A stretch of 32,006 bases of DNA from a virus, in the IMG/VR virus record IMGVR_UViG_3300012930_000024, positions 1 through 32,006 of that record. One strand, written 5' to 3'. Positions 7,906-16,650 of the stretch are shown one piece after another; within the stretch, counting starts at the first letter, position 1, and each line of letters begins with the position of its first letter. Below the pieces are notes generated by a model. That model did no database searches, had not been told where the DNA came from, and saw nothing but the letters and a program-made list of their open reading frames with translations. Both the position numbers and the translations under genes were made by a program.

Positions 7906-10900
7906 TTGGGAAAAGGCTCCAACACTACTTCCACGCAAAGCACGTCTGCACCTGATCCACAGGCCGCGCAGATGTATCGGGACCTCCTGACGCGCGCACA
8001 GGGCGTGGCCTCCACGCCGTATCAGGCCTACACCGGCGACCTCACTGCGCCAGTCAACGCGCAGCAGCAGACCGGTATTGCAAACATCAACGCCAATGCT
8101 GGATATGCCGCGCCGAATATGGCGCAGGCGACAGGGCTCGCGCAGGGCGCCGCCAATCCGCTGACAGCGGGCCAGATCCAGAGCTATCTCAACCCCTACA
8201 CGCAGAACGTGGTCGACACCACTAATGCGCAGATGGCGCACGACAATGCCTCGCAGATGGCATCGCTGCAGGGCAATCAAATTGCGCAGGGCGCACTCGG
8301 TGGCAACGCGACTGGTGTAGCCAAGGCTATACTTGCCGGCCAGCAGGGCCGCACCATGGCTGGCGTCGATGCCAACCTGTATAATCAGGGTTATCAGGGC
8401 GCACTGCAGACGGCGGCTCAGCAGTATCAGCAGAACCCGCTTGCCGCGGGCAACGCCATAGCCAATTATGGCATTTCCGGTCAGAACGCCGCGCTCACCG
8501 GTGCCACCGCGCAGGTCGGCGCCGGATCGCTGCAGCAGCAGACGGAGCAGGCGAACCTCAACGCCCTCTATGGACAGTATCAGCAGGCGCAGGCCTATCC
8601 GTATCAGCAGACCCAGTGGCTGGCTGGCCTCGGCACCGGCGTGGGCTCGAACCTCGGCGGCACGTCGAGCGGCAGCACTACGGGACCAGCTCCGAATCAG
8701 ACTGCGCAGTATCTCGGGCTCGGCCTGACCGCGGCCGGCATGCTGTCGGACCGCGATGCCAAGGAAGACATCGAGCGTATCGGCAAGATGAACGACGGCA
8801 CGCCGATGTACCGGTTCCGCTACAAGGGATCGCCTGATTGGCATGTCGGCCCGATGGCGCAGGAGGTCGAGAAGCGCAATCCGGACGCTGTTTCGCGCGG
8901 TGTCGACGGGTATCGCTATGTCGACATGCACGAAGCGACGGAAGATTCGGTGCGTCGTGCCAGTGGCGGCGGTGTGATGCCATGGGGCGACGCCAAGGGC
9001 TGGATACCGACCATGGGTATTTCGGCCGGGTCCGGAGCGCCTCATGCGAGCGCACCGAGCGCTCCCTCGCAGAGCAGCGGCTTTGATCCATCCAAGATGG
9101 CCAGTGGCCTCGCTGGAGCAACCAAGGGGCTCAAGGGGCTCGATTGGGGTGGCCTCACGGGTGGTGGCGGCTTCAGTGGTGATTCGTGGGGTGGCGGCAG
9201 TTTCTTGGGTGGCGATGCTTTTGGCGGATCGAGCGCCGCTCCGATGGCTGGGCTCGATGCCTCGGACTACGGCGAGGGCTTCGCAGGCGGCGGCGCGGTG
9301 ATGTCGGACGAGGACCCGGTTGGCATTGCTGGTGGCCAGCGGTTTGCGCAGGGTTCGCCCTACCAGATCAGACCGAATCAGGATGGAACGCATTCCGTCA
9401 TCAATGTCCGCACCGGTCAGATCCACTTCACCGGGCCGCCTTCCGGCGCCAGCAATGCGCAGGCAACTCTAAACTCCCGCAATCGTGCGTCCGGCGGCGG
9501 TGTGGCTGGCTATGCCGGCGGCGGCTCGCCATTCGACGATCGATATGATGCGTCCTTCCCGGCGCGGAATCCGGCCGATGTGCAGGACTGGCTGTCTCCG
9601 CAGCCGATGTTCGGCGAGGGCGAGGAACTCCCGCGCAAGCCTTCATTTGAAGATCGTGCCGCCCCCGTCACTCGGGCAATCGCATCGGGTGACTTCGACC
9701 CGGTCGGCGCCAACTCGACGGACTTCGCCGGACCTCCGGGTATGCAGGCGTCCAATCGTGGAGTGGTTCCCATGCCGGGAGCCCGTCCAGACGACGCAGG
9801 GGCGCCCGTGGTGGCCTCAGACGATGAGGAGGATACTGCGCCGGTCGGCGTCGCCGGACGCGCTGGCGCGGCTCCCTCGGGTCGCGTGATGGCCTTTGGG
9901 CCGGATGGGGCTCCGAACGCTTACGGTAATCTTCCGGACGCGATCACCCGGCCGGGTGGCGAGGAGCGGGGCGGCTTCGGTTTGCTACCGATCTCGCCAA
10001 ACGCCAGCCATGGTCTGCTGACCGCAGGCCTCGGCATGCTTGCTTCCCGGTCGCCGTTCTTGGGTAACGCTGTCGGCGAAGGCGGTCTTGCCGGCGTCTC
10101 GGCCTATGGCAAGGCCGAGGAGAACGATCGCAAGGTTGCGGCTGAAGCTGCCGCGCTGTCGCGCGAGCAGCGCCAGCAGAACGTCACGAACCTGATGAAC
10201 GAGCGCAAGCAGACTGAGAGCGAGCGCCATAATGCGGCGACCGAAAGCACAGCCGCTAAGAATCTGGACCGCACCAAGTTCATGCCGGCGGGGTCGGCGA
10301 TCACGGCCGATGGTTCCTATCATCCGCTGGTGCTAGATCAGGCCTCGGGCAAGGTCATTGACGCGGTCACCGGCGCGCCGCCGACCGCCAACGACAAGGT
10401 GCAGCCGAAGGATCAGAAGGGCGGCCCAATCAGCGATGACGACGCTCGTGCGATTGCCGAGTACTACGTCAAGACCGGCGACAATTCCCGGCTGAATGGT
10501 CTGGGCGTCACCAGCGCTGCGCGGCAGGCTGTGCAGAAGCACATCCGCGAGGTGATGAACGAGAATAAGGTCACGCCGGAGGAGATGGGCACGCGCGTTG
10601 CCGAGTTCGCTGGCCGCAAGGCCGGTCAGCGCACGCTTGGTACGATGGAAGCCAAGATGGGCGCGGCGGCGTTCGAGGCCGAGGGCGCGATCAAGCAGGC
10701 TCGTGGCGTCATCGAGCGCCTGCCGCGCACTTCGTTCCTGCCGTTCAATCAACTGCTGCAGGGCTACAGCAACAAGACGCTGAACCCGGATCAGACCGAA
10801 CTGTACGGACGCACGCAGGCGATCGTGAACACCTATGCCGCGGTGATGGCGCGCGGCGCCAACGTGACCACCGATTCGTCGCGGCATCACGCCGAGGGGC

Positions 10901-11172
10901 TGCTGAACACGGCCGGCAACGCGGAGACCTACAACCGCATGCTCGACACCATGCTGCAGGAAATCGCCATGGCGAAGGATTCGCCAGCCAAGATGCGGGA
11001 GTTCTACAGCAAGACGTATGGGCCGAAGGCTGTGCAGCCGGAGGGCGGTGGAGCTGCTCCCGCTGGAGGGGCGCCGAAGTTTACCCCGCCGCCGGGCGCG
11101 ATTCCTCGCCAGTACCAAGGCAAGACCTACTACTATGACCCGACCACCAAACAACCCTATCCCGGTCAATAA
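7906..11172 (+). CDS. Large internal virion / ejection protein with central peptidase S74-like segment
   Basis: I start this 1088-residue protein at TTG 7906, because MGKGSNTTSTQ is a familiar opening for such proteins and no ATG is nearby; the ribosome site is weak. Residues 15-250 are Ala/Gln/Asn-rich with many QQ and YQ pairs, as in phage internal (ejection) proteins. At 280-345 there is an S74/intramolecular-chaperone-like segment: LSDRDAKEDIERIG, then HVGPMAQEVEKRNPDAV. Ser281 and Lys286 match the usual serine/lysine positions. Gly/Ser-rich linkers (430-580) follow, then a helical region with long charged helices (740-1050). The S74 segment is central rather than C-terminal, so true self-cleavage is uncertain. 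It is probably packaged and injected. Confidence 0.75.
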   Translation: MGKGSNTTSTQSTSAPDPQAAQMYRDLLTRAQGVASTPYQAYTGDLTAPVNAQQQTGIANINANAGYAAPNMAQATGLAQGAANPLTAGQIQSYLNPYTQNVVDTTNAQMAHDNASQMASLQGNQIAQGALGGNATGVAKAILAGQQGRTMAGVDANLYNQGYQGALQTAAQQYQQNPLAAGNAIANYGISGQNAALTGATAQVGAGSLQQQTEQANLNALYGQYQQAQAYPYQQTQWLAGLGTGVGSNLGGTSSGSTTGPAPNQTAQYLGLGLTAAGMLSDRDAKEDIERIGKMNDGTPMYRFRYKGSPDWHVGPMAQEVEKRNPDAVSRGVDGYRYVDMHEATEDSVRRASGGGVMPWGDAKGWIPTMGISAGSGAPHASAPSAPSQSSGFDPSKMASGLAGATKGLKGLDWGGLTGGGGFSGDSWGGGSFLGGDAFGGSSAAPMAGLDASDYGEGFAGGGAVMSDEDPVGIAGGQRFAQGSPYQIRPNQDGTHSVINVRTGQIHFTGPPSGASNAQATLNSRNRASGGGVAGYAGGGSPFDDRYDASFPARNPADVQDWLSPQPMFGEGEELPRKPSFEDRAAPVTRAIASGDFDPVGANSTDFAGPPGMQASNRGVVPMPGARPDDAGAPVVASDDEEDTAPVGVAGRAGAAPSGRVMAFGPDGAPNAYGNLPDAITRPGGEERGGFGLLPISPNASHGLLTAGLGMLASRSPFLGNAVGEGGLAGVSAYGKAEENDRKVAAEAAALSREQRQQNVTNLMNERKQTESERHNAATESTAAKNLDRTKFMPAGSAITADGSYHPLVLDQASGKVIDAVTGAPPTANDKVQPKDQKGGPISDDDARAIAEYYVKTGDNSRLNGLGVTSAARQAVQKHIREVMNENKVTPEEMGTRVAEFAGRKAGQRTLGTMEAKMGAAAFEAEGAIKQARGVIERLPRTSFLPFNQLLQGYSNKTLNPDQTELYGRTQAIVNTYAAVMARGANVTTDSSRHHAEGLLNTAGNAETYNRMLDTMLQEIAMAKDSPAKMREFYSKTYGPKAVQPEGGGAAPAGGAPKFTPPPGAIPRQYQGKTYYYDPTTKQPYPGQ

Positions 11173-11183
11173 GTGGGGCGGTG

Positions 11184-14100
11184 ATGGATATCGCAGGTAT
11201 CAACACGCGACCAACTGAAGCCCAGAAGGCGGTCGGTAACTACAAAAAGGCTCATGTGCGCGTGCATGGTCTCGACATCACGATCGAGAACCCGGCGGGC
11301 TCCTATCGATCAGGTGTGGGATCTGACGGCAAGAAGTGGCGAGCGAAACTGCCGAACCACTACGGTTATTTCCGTGGATCGGTCGGCGCCGATAACGACC
11401 ACGTCGACGTTTACCTCGGGCATCATCTGAAGGCCCCGAACGTATTCGTCATCGATCAGCATAACCTTGATGGCAGCGGTTTTGATGAGCACAAAGTCTG
11501 TCTTGGCTTCGGCAGCAAGAAGCAGGCGGTAGACGCCTATGCGAAGGCGTTCTCGGACGGCAAAGGGCATGACCGGATCGGCCATGTCGAGACCATGTCC
11601 ATCGCCGATTTCAAGGACTGGCTACGCCACAGTGACACAAGGGCTCCTATTGGCCGGGCCGAAGGTGGCCGCGTGCATGGAATGATCCGGCCGGGCACCA
11701 TCGATCTCAACAATCGGCCGGTGGTTCACAACGCGGACGGCACGATCAGCACGGTACGCTCGATCGGCGCCAATGTTGGTGATAAGGAGATGCTGCTGCC
11801 GACTGTTTATGGCCAGTCGATCCTGAATAACGATGATGCCGTGCGGCTCTATCGCATGAGCGGCCAGCATCTCGGCCAGTTCGACACACCAGAAAACTCG
11901 GATGCTTACGCGCAGCGACTGCATGAGGATCAGGCCGATATGTATCGAGGTCGAGCCGCAGGCGGACAGGTGGATGGACCGCCACCATTCGAGGCAACGT
12001 CCGATGTGCCGGCGTTCGACCAGACTGAGCCGACCACGCCAGACGCCGGCAAGCTGAGCGCAGCATGGCAGGGCGCCAAGCAGGGAGCGACATTCGGATT
12101 CGGCGATGAGTTGACCGGTATGCGTGCGGCGGCGCCCAAGATGCCCGGTGTTAGTTGGCGAGATGGTCAATTCGTGGGGCAGGACAGGGATATCCCCGAG
12201 TTTGTAGGACCGATCCCAACTCGTTTCCTTGCCGGTGCCGCGCGAACTGGCCTCGGCTATATGACCGGGGCAGACCCGAAAGGCGTCAAGCAATACGAGG
12301 AGGCGCGCGATGCTGAGCGGCGCGCGCTGGCGTCGGCCAAAGAGAACCACCCATGGATCACCGCCGGCTCGGAAATGGCCGGCTCCATTCCGGCGATGGC
12401 AGCGCAGCCGGAGTTGGGCGCAGCTAAGTTTCTCGCGCCGGCCGCCGGCAAGATCGCGCGGTTCGGCGCCGGTGCTCTCGATTCCGCGTTCTCGGGCGGC
12501 TTGTACGGTGCCGCGTCCGGCACCGGCGAGGGCGAAGGCATAGCCGATCGCGCCGTGAAGGGTGCCACCGGGCTGGTAAGCGGTATCCTTGGTGGCGGGC
12601 TCGCGCACACCGTTGGCGCTGGCATCGGTGCCGCGGCTGAGAAGTATGGCGCGCCGGTGGTGAACACGGTGCGCGGCTGGATGAATCCGGAAGGCGAGGC
12701 GGCGCGCCGGCTGGGCTCGGCGCTGATGGATGACGCGAAGCTGATCAACGCAGGCAAGGCCGAGGGTATGACTGTGCAGCAGTGGGTCGCGGCCAAGCAT
12801 GCTGGCGAGCCGGTGACGCTGGCGGATCTTGGCTCCTCGCGCACGCAGGCGCTGCTGCGCTCGGCGGCGAATACCTCACCGGAGGGACGCGCCCAACTGG
12901 AGAAGATGATTCAGGATCGCTTCCTGTCGCAGGGCGAGCGCGTTGCGGACACGGTGCGGCAGGTCGTTCCCGGCGGTCAGGCGAATGCGCGCAAAAGCGC
13001 CGATCAGCTCGTGGCTGAATACGATCAGGCGCGCGTGCCGGCCTATAAGGCAGCCTATCAGGCCGGCGACAAGCCAATCATGAGCCCGGCGATGGAGCGG
13101 CTGATGAGCAGCGACACGTTCGTCGGTGCGATGAAGCGCGCAATCTCCAGCGGGAAGGATCGCGACGTTGCGGAGGGCCTCGGCGGTTTCAATCCGATGG
13201 TGAACGTCACGCCGGACGGTCGTATCGTCTTCAACCAAGGCGCCAAGGGCGTTCCGACCTACCCGAACCTGCAATACTGGGATCAGGTGAAGCGTGAACT
13301 CGACAGCGTCGCGAATCAGGCGAAGCGCAGCGGAGATACCAGCAGCGTGGCCGGTCAATTGGCCAAGGTGCTGCGCGGCGAACTGGATACTCAGGTCCCG
13401 GCCTATCAGAAGGCGCGTGGCATCGCGGAAGATTTCTTCGGCGAAAGCAATGCATTGGATGCCGGCCGGAAGCTAGCCGGCAAGAAGCTTCCGGCTGAAG
13501 ACGTCGCAAAGATCATGGCCAAGATGAACCCTGATGAACGTATGCTGTTCAAGGAAGGGTATGCATCAGACCTAGCCGATCGGGTGATCGGAAATATCCG
13601 TGACACCCGGGACGTCACGAAGGCCATGTTCGCGAGTCCAAATGAGCGCAAGCTGGCGGCGACGGTGTTCGGGCCGGGCGGCATGGGCATGCTGCAGGCT
13701 CGGATGTCGCTGGAAACCATCATGGACGGCGCGCGGAGGGCTATGGGTAACTCCACGACCGCGCGACAGCTCATCGAGGCGGGCCTCGCTGGAGGCGCTG
13801 TAGGTGGCCTCGCCAGCGGTTGGGACCCCATGACGATGGGTCAAGGCTTCCTTGGCGGCGCTGGCGCGCGAGCCGGCGCAAGTAAGTTTTTGTCGGATGA
13901 GATCAAGGTCGGAGCCAAGAATCTGATCGGGAAGGTTGACGCCAAGACGGCGCGACATGTCGCGGAGTTGCTCACCTCGGATGACCCTCGGCTGCTTCGG
14001 CAGGGATATCAGATGGCCGCAAAGAGCCAATCGATCATGCAGGGTTTGCGCAATATCGCAAATCGTGTCGCGCTCGGCAGCTCGACCGGCGCGCGGCAGC

Positions 14101-14207
14101 CTGTGGAGCAGGGGGTGCGGGCTCTTCTGCCTTACCGCGGTCCTAATCTGGGCGGTCTTCAAGGTCCAGTACCAGCCAGCGCCGATGAGCAGCAGCCACG
14201 TCCCTAG
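11184..14207 (+). CDS. Large polyvalent ejection protein with inorganic pyrophosphatase-like domain
   Basis: The start is ATG 11184 with GGGG a few bases before it; a GTG one codon upstream is the alternative. The product is 1007 residues. Residues 5-150 match the pyrophosphatase-like domain of phage polyvalent proteins: NYKKAHVRVHGLDITIENP, HYGYFRGSVGADNDHVDVYLG and FDEHKVCLGF, with acidic residues that could bind metal. A second conserved phage module follows at about 165-255 (DLNNRPVVHNADGTISTVRS, HLGQFDTPENSDAYAQRLH). The remainder is long, Ala/Gly- and Lys-rich, and mostly helical, as in DNA-ejection proteins. The role is probably delivery into the host with the genome. Pyrophosphatase activity is inferred from family resemblance only. 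Confidence 0.75.
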   Translation: MDIAGINTRPTEAQKAVGNYKKAHVRVHGLDITIENPAGSYRSGVGSDGKKWRAKLPNHYGYFRGSVGADNDHVDVYLGHHLKAPNVFVIDQHNLDGSGFDEHKVCLGFGSKKQAVDAYAKAFSDGKGHDRIGHVETMSIADFKDWLRHSDTRAPIGRAEGGRVHGMIRPGTIDLNNRPVVHNADGTISTVRSIGANVGDKEMLLPTVYGQSILNNDDAVRLYRMSGQHLGQFDTPENSDAYAQRLHEDQADMYRGRAAGGQVDGPPPFEATSDVPAFDQTEPTTPDAGKLSAAWQGAKQGATFGFGDELTGMRAAAPKMPGVSWRDGQFVGQDRDIPEFVGPIPTRFLAGAARTGLGYMTGADPKGVKQYEEARDAERRALASAKENHPWITAGSEMAGSIPAMAAQPELGAAKFLAPAAGKIARFGAGALDSAFSGGLYGAASGTGEGEGIADRAVKGATGLVSGILGGGLAHTVGAGIGAAAEKYGAPVVNTVRGWMNPEGEAARRLGSALMDDAKLINAGKAEGMTVQQWVAAKHAGEPVTLADLGSSRTQALLRSAANTSPEGRAQLEKMIQDRFLSQGERVADTVRQVVPGGQANARKSADQLVAEYDQARVPAYKAAYQAGDKPIMSPAMERLMSSDTFVGAMKRAISSGKDRDVAEGLGGFNPMVNVTPDGRIVFNQGAKGVPTYPNLQYWDQVKRELDSVANQAKRSGDTSSVAGQLAKVLRGELDTQVPAYQKARGIAEDFFGESNALDAGRKLAGKKLPAEDVAKIMAKMNPDERMLFKEGYASDLADRVIGNIRDTRDVTKAMFASPNERKLAATVFGPGGMGMLQARMSLETIMDGARRAMGNSTTARQLIEAGLAGGAVGGLASGWDPMTMGQGFLGGAGARAGASKFLSDEIKVGAKNLIGKVDAKTARHVAELLTSDDPRLLRQGYQMAAKSQSIMQGLRNIANRVALGSSTGARQPVEQGVRALLPYRGPNLGGLQGPVPASADEQQPRP

Positions 14208-14251
14208 CGGCGGGGGGATGCATAGGAACGTAAACACAAGGTAGGACAGCC

Positions 14252-15031
14252 ATGCTGATCGCGTCACTCGTATCTCCCACGAAGGTTTTGAAGTTGGGCA
14301 ACTCTGGTCCGGAGGTAGCGGCGCTGCAATTGGCGCTGAAGAACATCGGCTATCCGCTCACCGGTACCGGGTTCTTCGGCACAGCGACCGATACTGCGGT
14401 GACCGCATTTCAGAAGCGCGCCGGTGTGCCGGCGGATGGAGATGTGGGGCCAACGACGGCGGCGCTGATCGATGCTGCGCAGAGTATTCCAATGCCTGCG
14501 AGCGTCACCGAGGAGGTAAGCCGTCCGCTGTGGCTGGAAGCTGGACTGAAATTTGTCGGCCTCAAGGAAGGCGCCGGCACCGCTGACAACAAGACCATCA
14601 TCAACTGGGCCAAGGATGGAGGTGGCGACATCGCTGCGGAATACACGCACGATTCGATTCCGTGGTGCTCGCTGTTCCAGAACATGATGATGAGCAAGGC
14701 CGGGCTGAAGGGCACAGAGACGTTGTGGGCGCTTGACTGGGCCGGCAAGTGGCCATCGGTGAAGCTGGCGGGGCCGGCGGTCGGCGCGATGGCACCGATG
14801 GTGCGTAGCGGCGGCGGCCACATCATTTGTGTCGTCGGAAAAGATCAGCATGGAAACATCATGGGCCTCGGTGGCAACCAGTCAGATAAGGTAAGCATCG
14901 TGCCGTTTCCACTATCGCGTCTCAACAAGGGATTCTGGTGGCCGTCGTCGGTGCCGATCCCGGTAAAGCTTGGCATGACCGCACTACCTGTGGTACGCAG
15001 CGATGGAAAGGTTTCCACCAACGAGGCGTGA
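14252..15031 (+). CDS. Endolysin: peptidoglycan-binding domain plus TIGR02594-type cysteine peptidase
   Basis: This 259-residue protein begins the lysis region. Residues 12-72 form a peptidoglycan-binding type 1 domain (LKLGNSGPEVAALQLAL, GFFGTATDTAVTAFQKRAG, DGDVGPTTAALI). Residues 90-235 resemble the TIGR02594 NlpC/P60-CHAP-like family: FVGLKEGAG, HDSIPWCSLFQNMM with probable nucleophile Cys139, GGGHIICVVGK with His190, and LGGNQSDKVSI. It should cut the peptide part of peptidoglycan. There is no signal peptide, so it needs a holin or another export route; small membrane proteins follow directly. A GTAGGA element precedes the ATG. Confidence 0.88.
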   Translation: MLIASLVSPTKVLKLGNSGPEVAALQLALKNIGYPLTGTGFFGTATDTAVTAFQKRAGVPADGDVGPTTAALIDAAQSIPMPASVTEEVSRPLWLEAGLKFVGLKEGAGTADNKTIINWAKDGGGDIAAEYTHDSIPWCSLFQNMMMSKAGLKGTETLWALDWAGKWPSVKLAGPAVGAMAPMVRSGGGHIICVVGKDQHGNIMGLGGNQSDKVSIVPFPLSRLNKGFWWPSSVPIPVKLGMTALPVVRSDGKVSTNEA

Positions 15032-15040
15032 GGGCGGGCC

Positions 15041-15448
15041 ATGAATCTGAACGGCAGGCAGATATTCCTCATTATCGGCGCGATTGTCAGCGTCCTCATG
15101 GTGGCAGGCCCGCAGCTCGTCGATCTCTTTGGCCCCGGTCCAGCAAAGTACATCGCCTCCGCGGCCGGTCTCACCAATCTGATCATCAACTCGGTGGTCG
15201 CTGTTCTCACCGGCAACGTCGCTCCTGAAGTTCAACTCAGGCAGATAGCCTCGGCGCCGGGCGGTCAAGACGCGCTGGTGCGCAACGTGCTTTCGATGCC
15301 GGGTATCGAGCCTCTTGAAGTAAATCGGAGAGCGAGTCCCGAACTGGCGGCGCTGGCTGTCGATCCCAACGTAGACAAGATCGCGCCGAAACCATCGGAC
15401 GCCGGAGCGGTGATGACCACCGCTTCCGCGCTCCCAGCAGGAGCATGA
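15041..15448 (+). CDS. Membrane protein of the lysis region (holin candidate)
   Basis: This 135-residue protein starts ten bases after the endolysin stop. It has an N-terminal membrane helix (IFLIIGAIVSVLMVAGPQLV), a second hydrophobic segment (IASAAGLTNLIINSVVAVL, about residues 38-57) and a soluble tail rich in Ala and Pro. Two membrane segments next to an endolysin suit a class II holin or a pinholin, but the long tail is unusual. The stop overlaps the next ATG (ATGA at 15445-15448). The function is inferred from position and topology only. Confidence 0.6.
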   Translation: MNLNGRQIFLIIGAIVSVLMVAGPQLVDLFGPGPAKYIASAAGLTNLIINSVVAVLTGNVAPEVQLRQIASAPGGQDALVRNVLSMPGIEPLEVNRRASPELAALAVDPNVDKIAPKPSDAGAVMTTASALPAGA

Positions 15449-15858
15449 CGATGCGGAAGACGCTTAACGCGCTGGTTCTCTGCGCCGGCCTCGTGCTCGC
15501 CGGCTGCGCTGGCACTCAGGCCATCCTTGGCACCTACAAGACCGTTACCGAGACGTTGGTGCCGGCCGAAGCGGTGATCCCAGCGGCAAATGCCTTCGAC
15601 ATTCTGAAGATCGGTGCGGCTAACTACGGCCAATACTGCATCAACAATAACATGACGCCTTCGATCTGCAGCGCAACGACGCGCCGCGTGGTGATCAAGT
15701 CGATCCGCAGCGGCACCGGCGCGCGCAATCAGCTTAAGGCCAGCGTGAGGGACGGAACGCCAGCAGCGGCATCGATCTACAATGTGTTGGTGACGGCGGT
15801 TACGAGCCTGCAGCAGTCCCCTGCAGCCAATGCGCAATTTGTGGAGACTGTGAAATGA
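15445..15858 (+). CDS. Lipoprotein of the lysis region
   Basis: This 137-residue protein overlaps the previous gene by four bases. It has a lipoprotein signal peptide: basic MTMRK, then a hydrophobic stretch ending in LVLAGC, so lipid attachment at Cys21 is expected. Two more Cys (in YGQYCINNNMTPSICS) may form a disulfide in the mature part. Its place after an endolysin and a holin candidate would fit an outer-membrane spanin partner, but it is longer than typical Rz1. A phage-encoded periplasmic or superinfection-related lipoprotein is the alternative. No family is recognised. Confidence 0.65.
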   Translation: MTMRKTLNALVLCAGLVLAGCAGTQAILGTYKTVTETLVPAEAVIPAANAFDILKIGAANYGQYCINNNMTPSICSATTRRVVIKSIRSGTGARNQLKASVRDGTPAAASIYNVLVTAVTSLQQSPAANAQFVETVK

Positions 15859-16169
15859 ACCAGATTGAAATTGTCACCGCCGTAGGCGGCGTCCTCAGTC
15901 TGATCACGCAGATATTGCCGCTGGTCGGCGTCAAGAACAGCGACGCGATCGGCGCGATCGTTAAGACGCTGACCGACATCGCGCCGCTGGCCATCAGTCA
16001 GATCGGCGCCACCTACACTGGCGTGAAGAATATCCTCGATGCGGTCGGCTCGCACCCGGCCACGACGGAGGAGCAGCTAGCCGCGCTGGACGCCTTCGAC
16101 AAGCAAGCTGATGATGCGTGGGACGCCGTCGAATCCAAGCTCGACCCGGACGCGCCCGGTAATATCTGA
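15855..16169 (+). CDS. Small phage protein with hydrophobic N-terminus
   Basis: This 104-residue protein starts by an ATGA overlap with the lipoprotein gene. Residues 1-70 are largely hydrophobic or amphipathic (IVTAVGGVLSLITQILPLVGV, IAPLAISQIGATYTGV), and the C-terminus is acidic (LDAFDKQADDAWDAVESKLD). It could associate with membrane as part of the lysis group. There is no charged coiled coil of the spanin kind. Translational coupling to the lipoprotein suggests that the two products act together. Confidence 0.6.
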   Translation: MNQIEIVTAVGGVLSLITQILPLVGVKNSDAIGAIVKTLTDIAPLAISQIGATYTGVKNILDAVGSHPATTEEQLAALDAFDKQADDAWDAVESKLDPDAPGNI

Positions 16170-16201
16170 GGTTGTTTGAAGATGGAACCGGATAATGTAA
16201 G

Positions 16202-16414
16202 ATGCCGCCGGAACTGCTGGAACTTATAAAGGCCGGCGGCGCCGCCCTCGCTCCGTTCCTAGGCTATCTATATTTTCAAGAGCGCAACGAACGTTTGAAA
16301 GAGCGCGAGGAACACAAGACCGTTGCCTTGAACATGATCACGGCAATGGTCAAGACCGAAGCGGCACTTACAACGCTGGGGAATCTATTCAAGGGTGGGA
16401 AGACCAACCCGTGA
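16202..16414 (+). CDS. Single-span membrane protein with charged helix (inner-membrane spanin or BhlA-like candidate)
   Basis: This 70-residue protein has an N-out hydrophobic segment (LIKAGGAALAPFLGYLYF) followed by a strongly charged helix (QERNERLKEREEHKTVAL). That is the layout of short holin-like BhlA proteins and of inner-membrane spanins, although it is shorter than most spanins. The ribosome site is weak. It ends in a GTGA overlap with the following gene. Given the lipoprotein two genes upstream, a spanin pair is possible but not shown. Confidence 0.6.
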   Translation: MPPELLELIKAGGAALAPFLGYLYFQERNERLKEREEHKTVALNMITAMVKTEAALTTLGNLFKGGKTNP

Positions 16415-16641
16415 CAGCGTGGGAACGCCTGATGAACCTCTTTTCGCATCGGCGCAAAAGAGCGGAAGAACCCGAATCGGTGATTGCCCGATCTCTGGCT
16501 CAGCGTATCTCTGAGCGCGCCGACGAGTTATCCGAACATCTGAACACCTACCAACGATCGCGCGATCCATTTGCGGCGATGATGGCTGATATGTACAATC
16601 GCGATCAGGTGGAGCGCATCTTCCGCGGCCCCAATAGCTGA
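16411..16641 (+). CDS. Small charged protein, function unknown
   Basis: This 76-residue protein starts at GTG 16411, overlapping the previous TGA. It reads VTAWERLMNLFSHRRKRAEE, then RSLAQRISERADELSEHLNTY, and is rich in Arg and Glu with predicted helices and no membrane segment. It is the only clearly soluble member of the small-gene group after the endolysin. I recognise no family. Confidence 0.55.
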   Translation: MTAWERLMNLFSHRRKRAEEPESVIARSLAQRISERADELSEHLNTYQRSRDPFAAMMADMYNRDQVERIFRGPNS

Positions 16642-16650
16642 AGGCCGGCG

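Noticed and set aside
7801-9426. A 541-codon leftward frame
   Set aside because: It is a shadow of the Gly/Ala/Gln-rich 1088-residue gene; high GC removes stop codons in the complementary frame. Composition (Arg/His/Leu-rich) is typical of a shadow.
11622-12800. A 392-codon leftward frame
   Set aside because: It is antisense to the 1007-residue ejection protein, which has clear domains; the shadow has none.
13572-14267. A leftward frame starting with a hydrophobic stretch (near 14140-14267)
   Set aside because: The first 40 residues look like a membrane protein, but the rest is antisense to the C-terminus of the ejection protein and there is no gene structure or neighbour on that strand.
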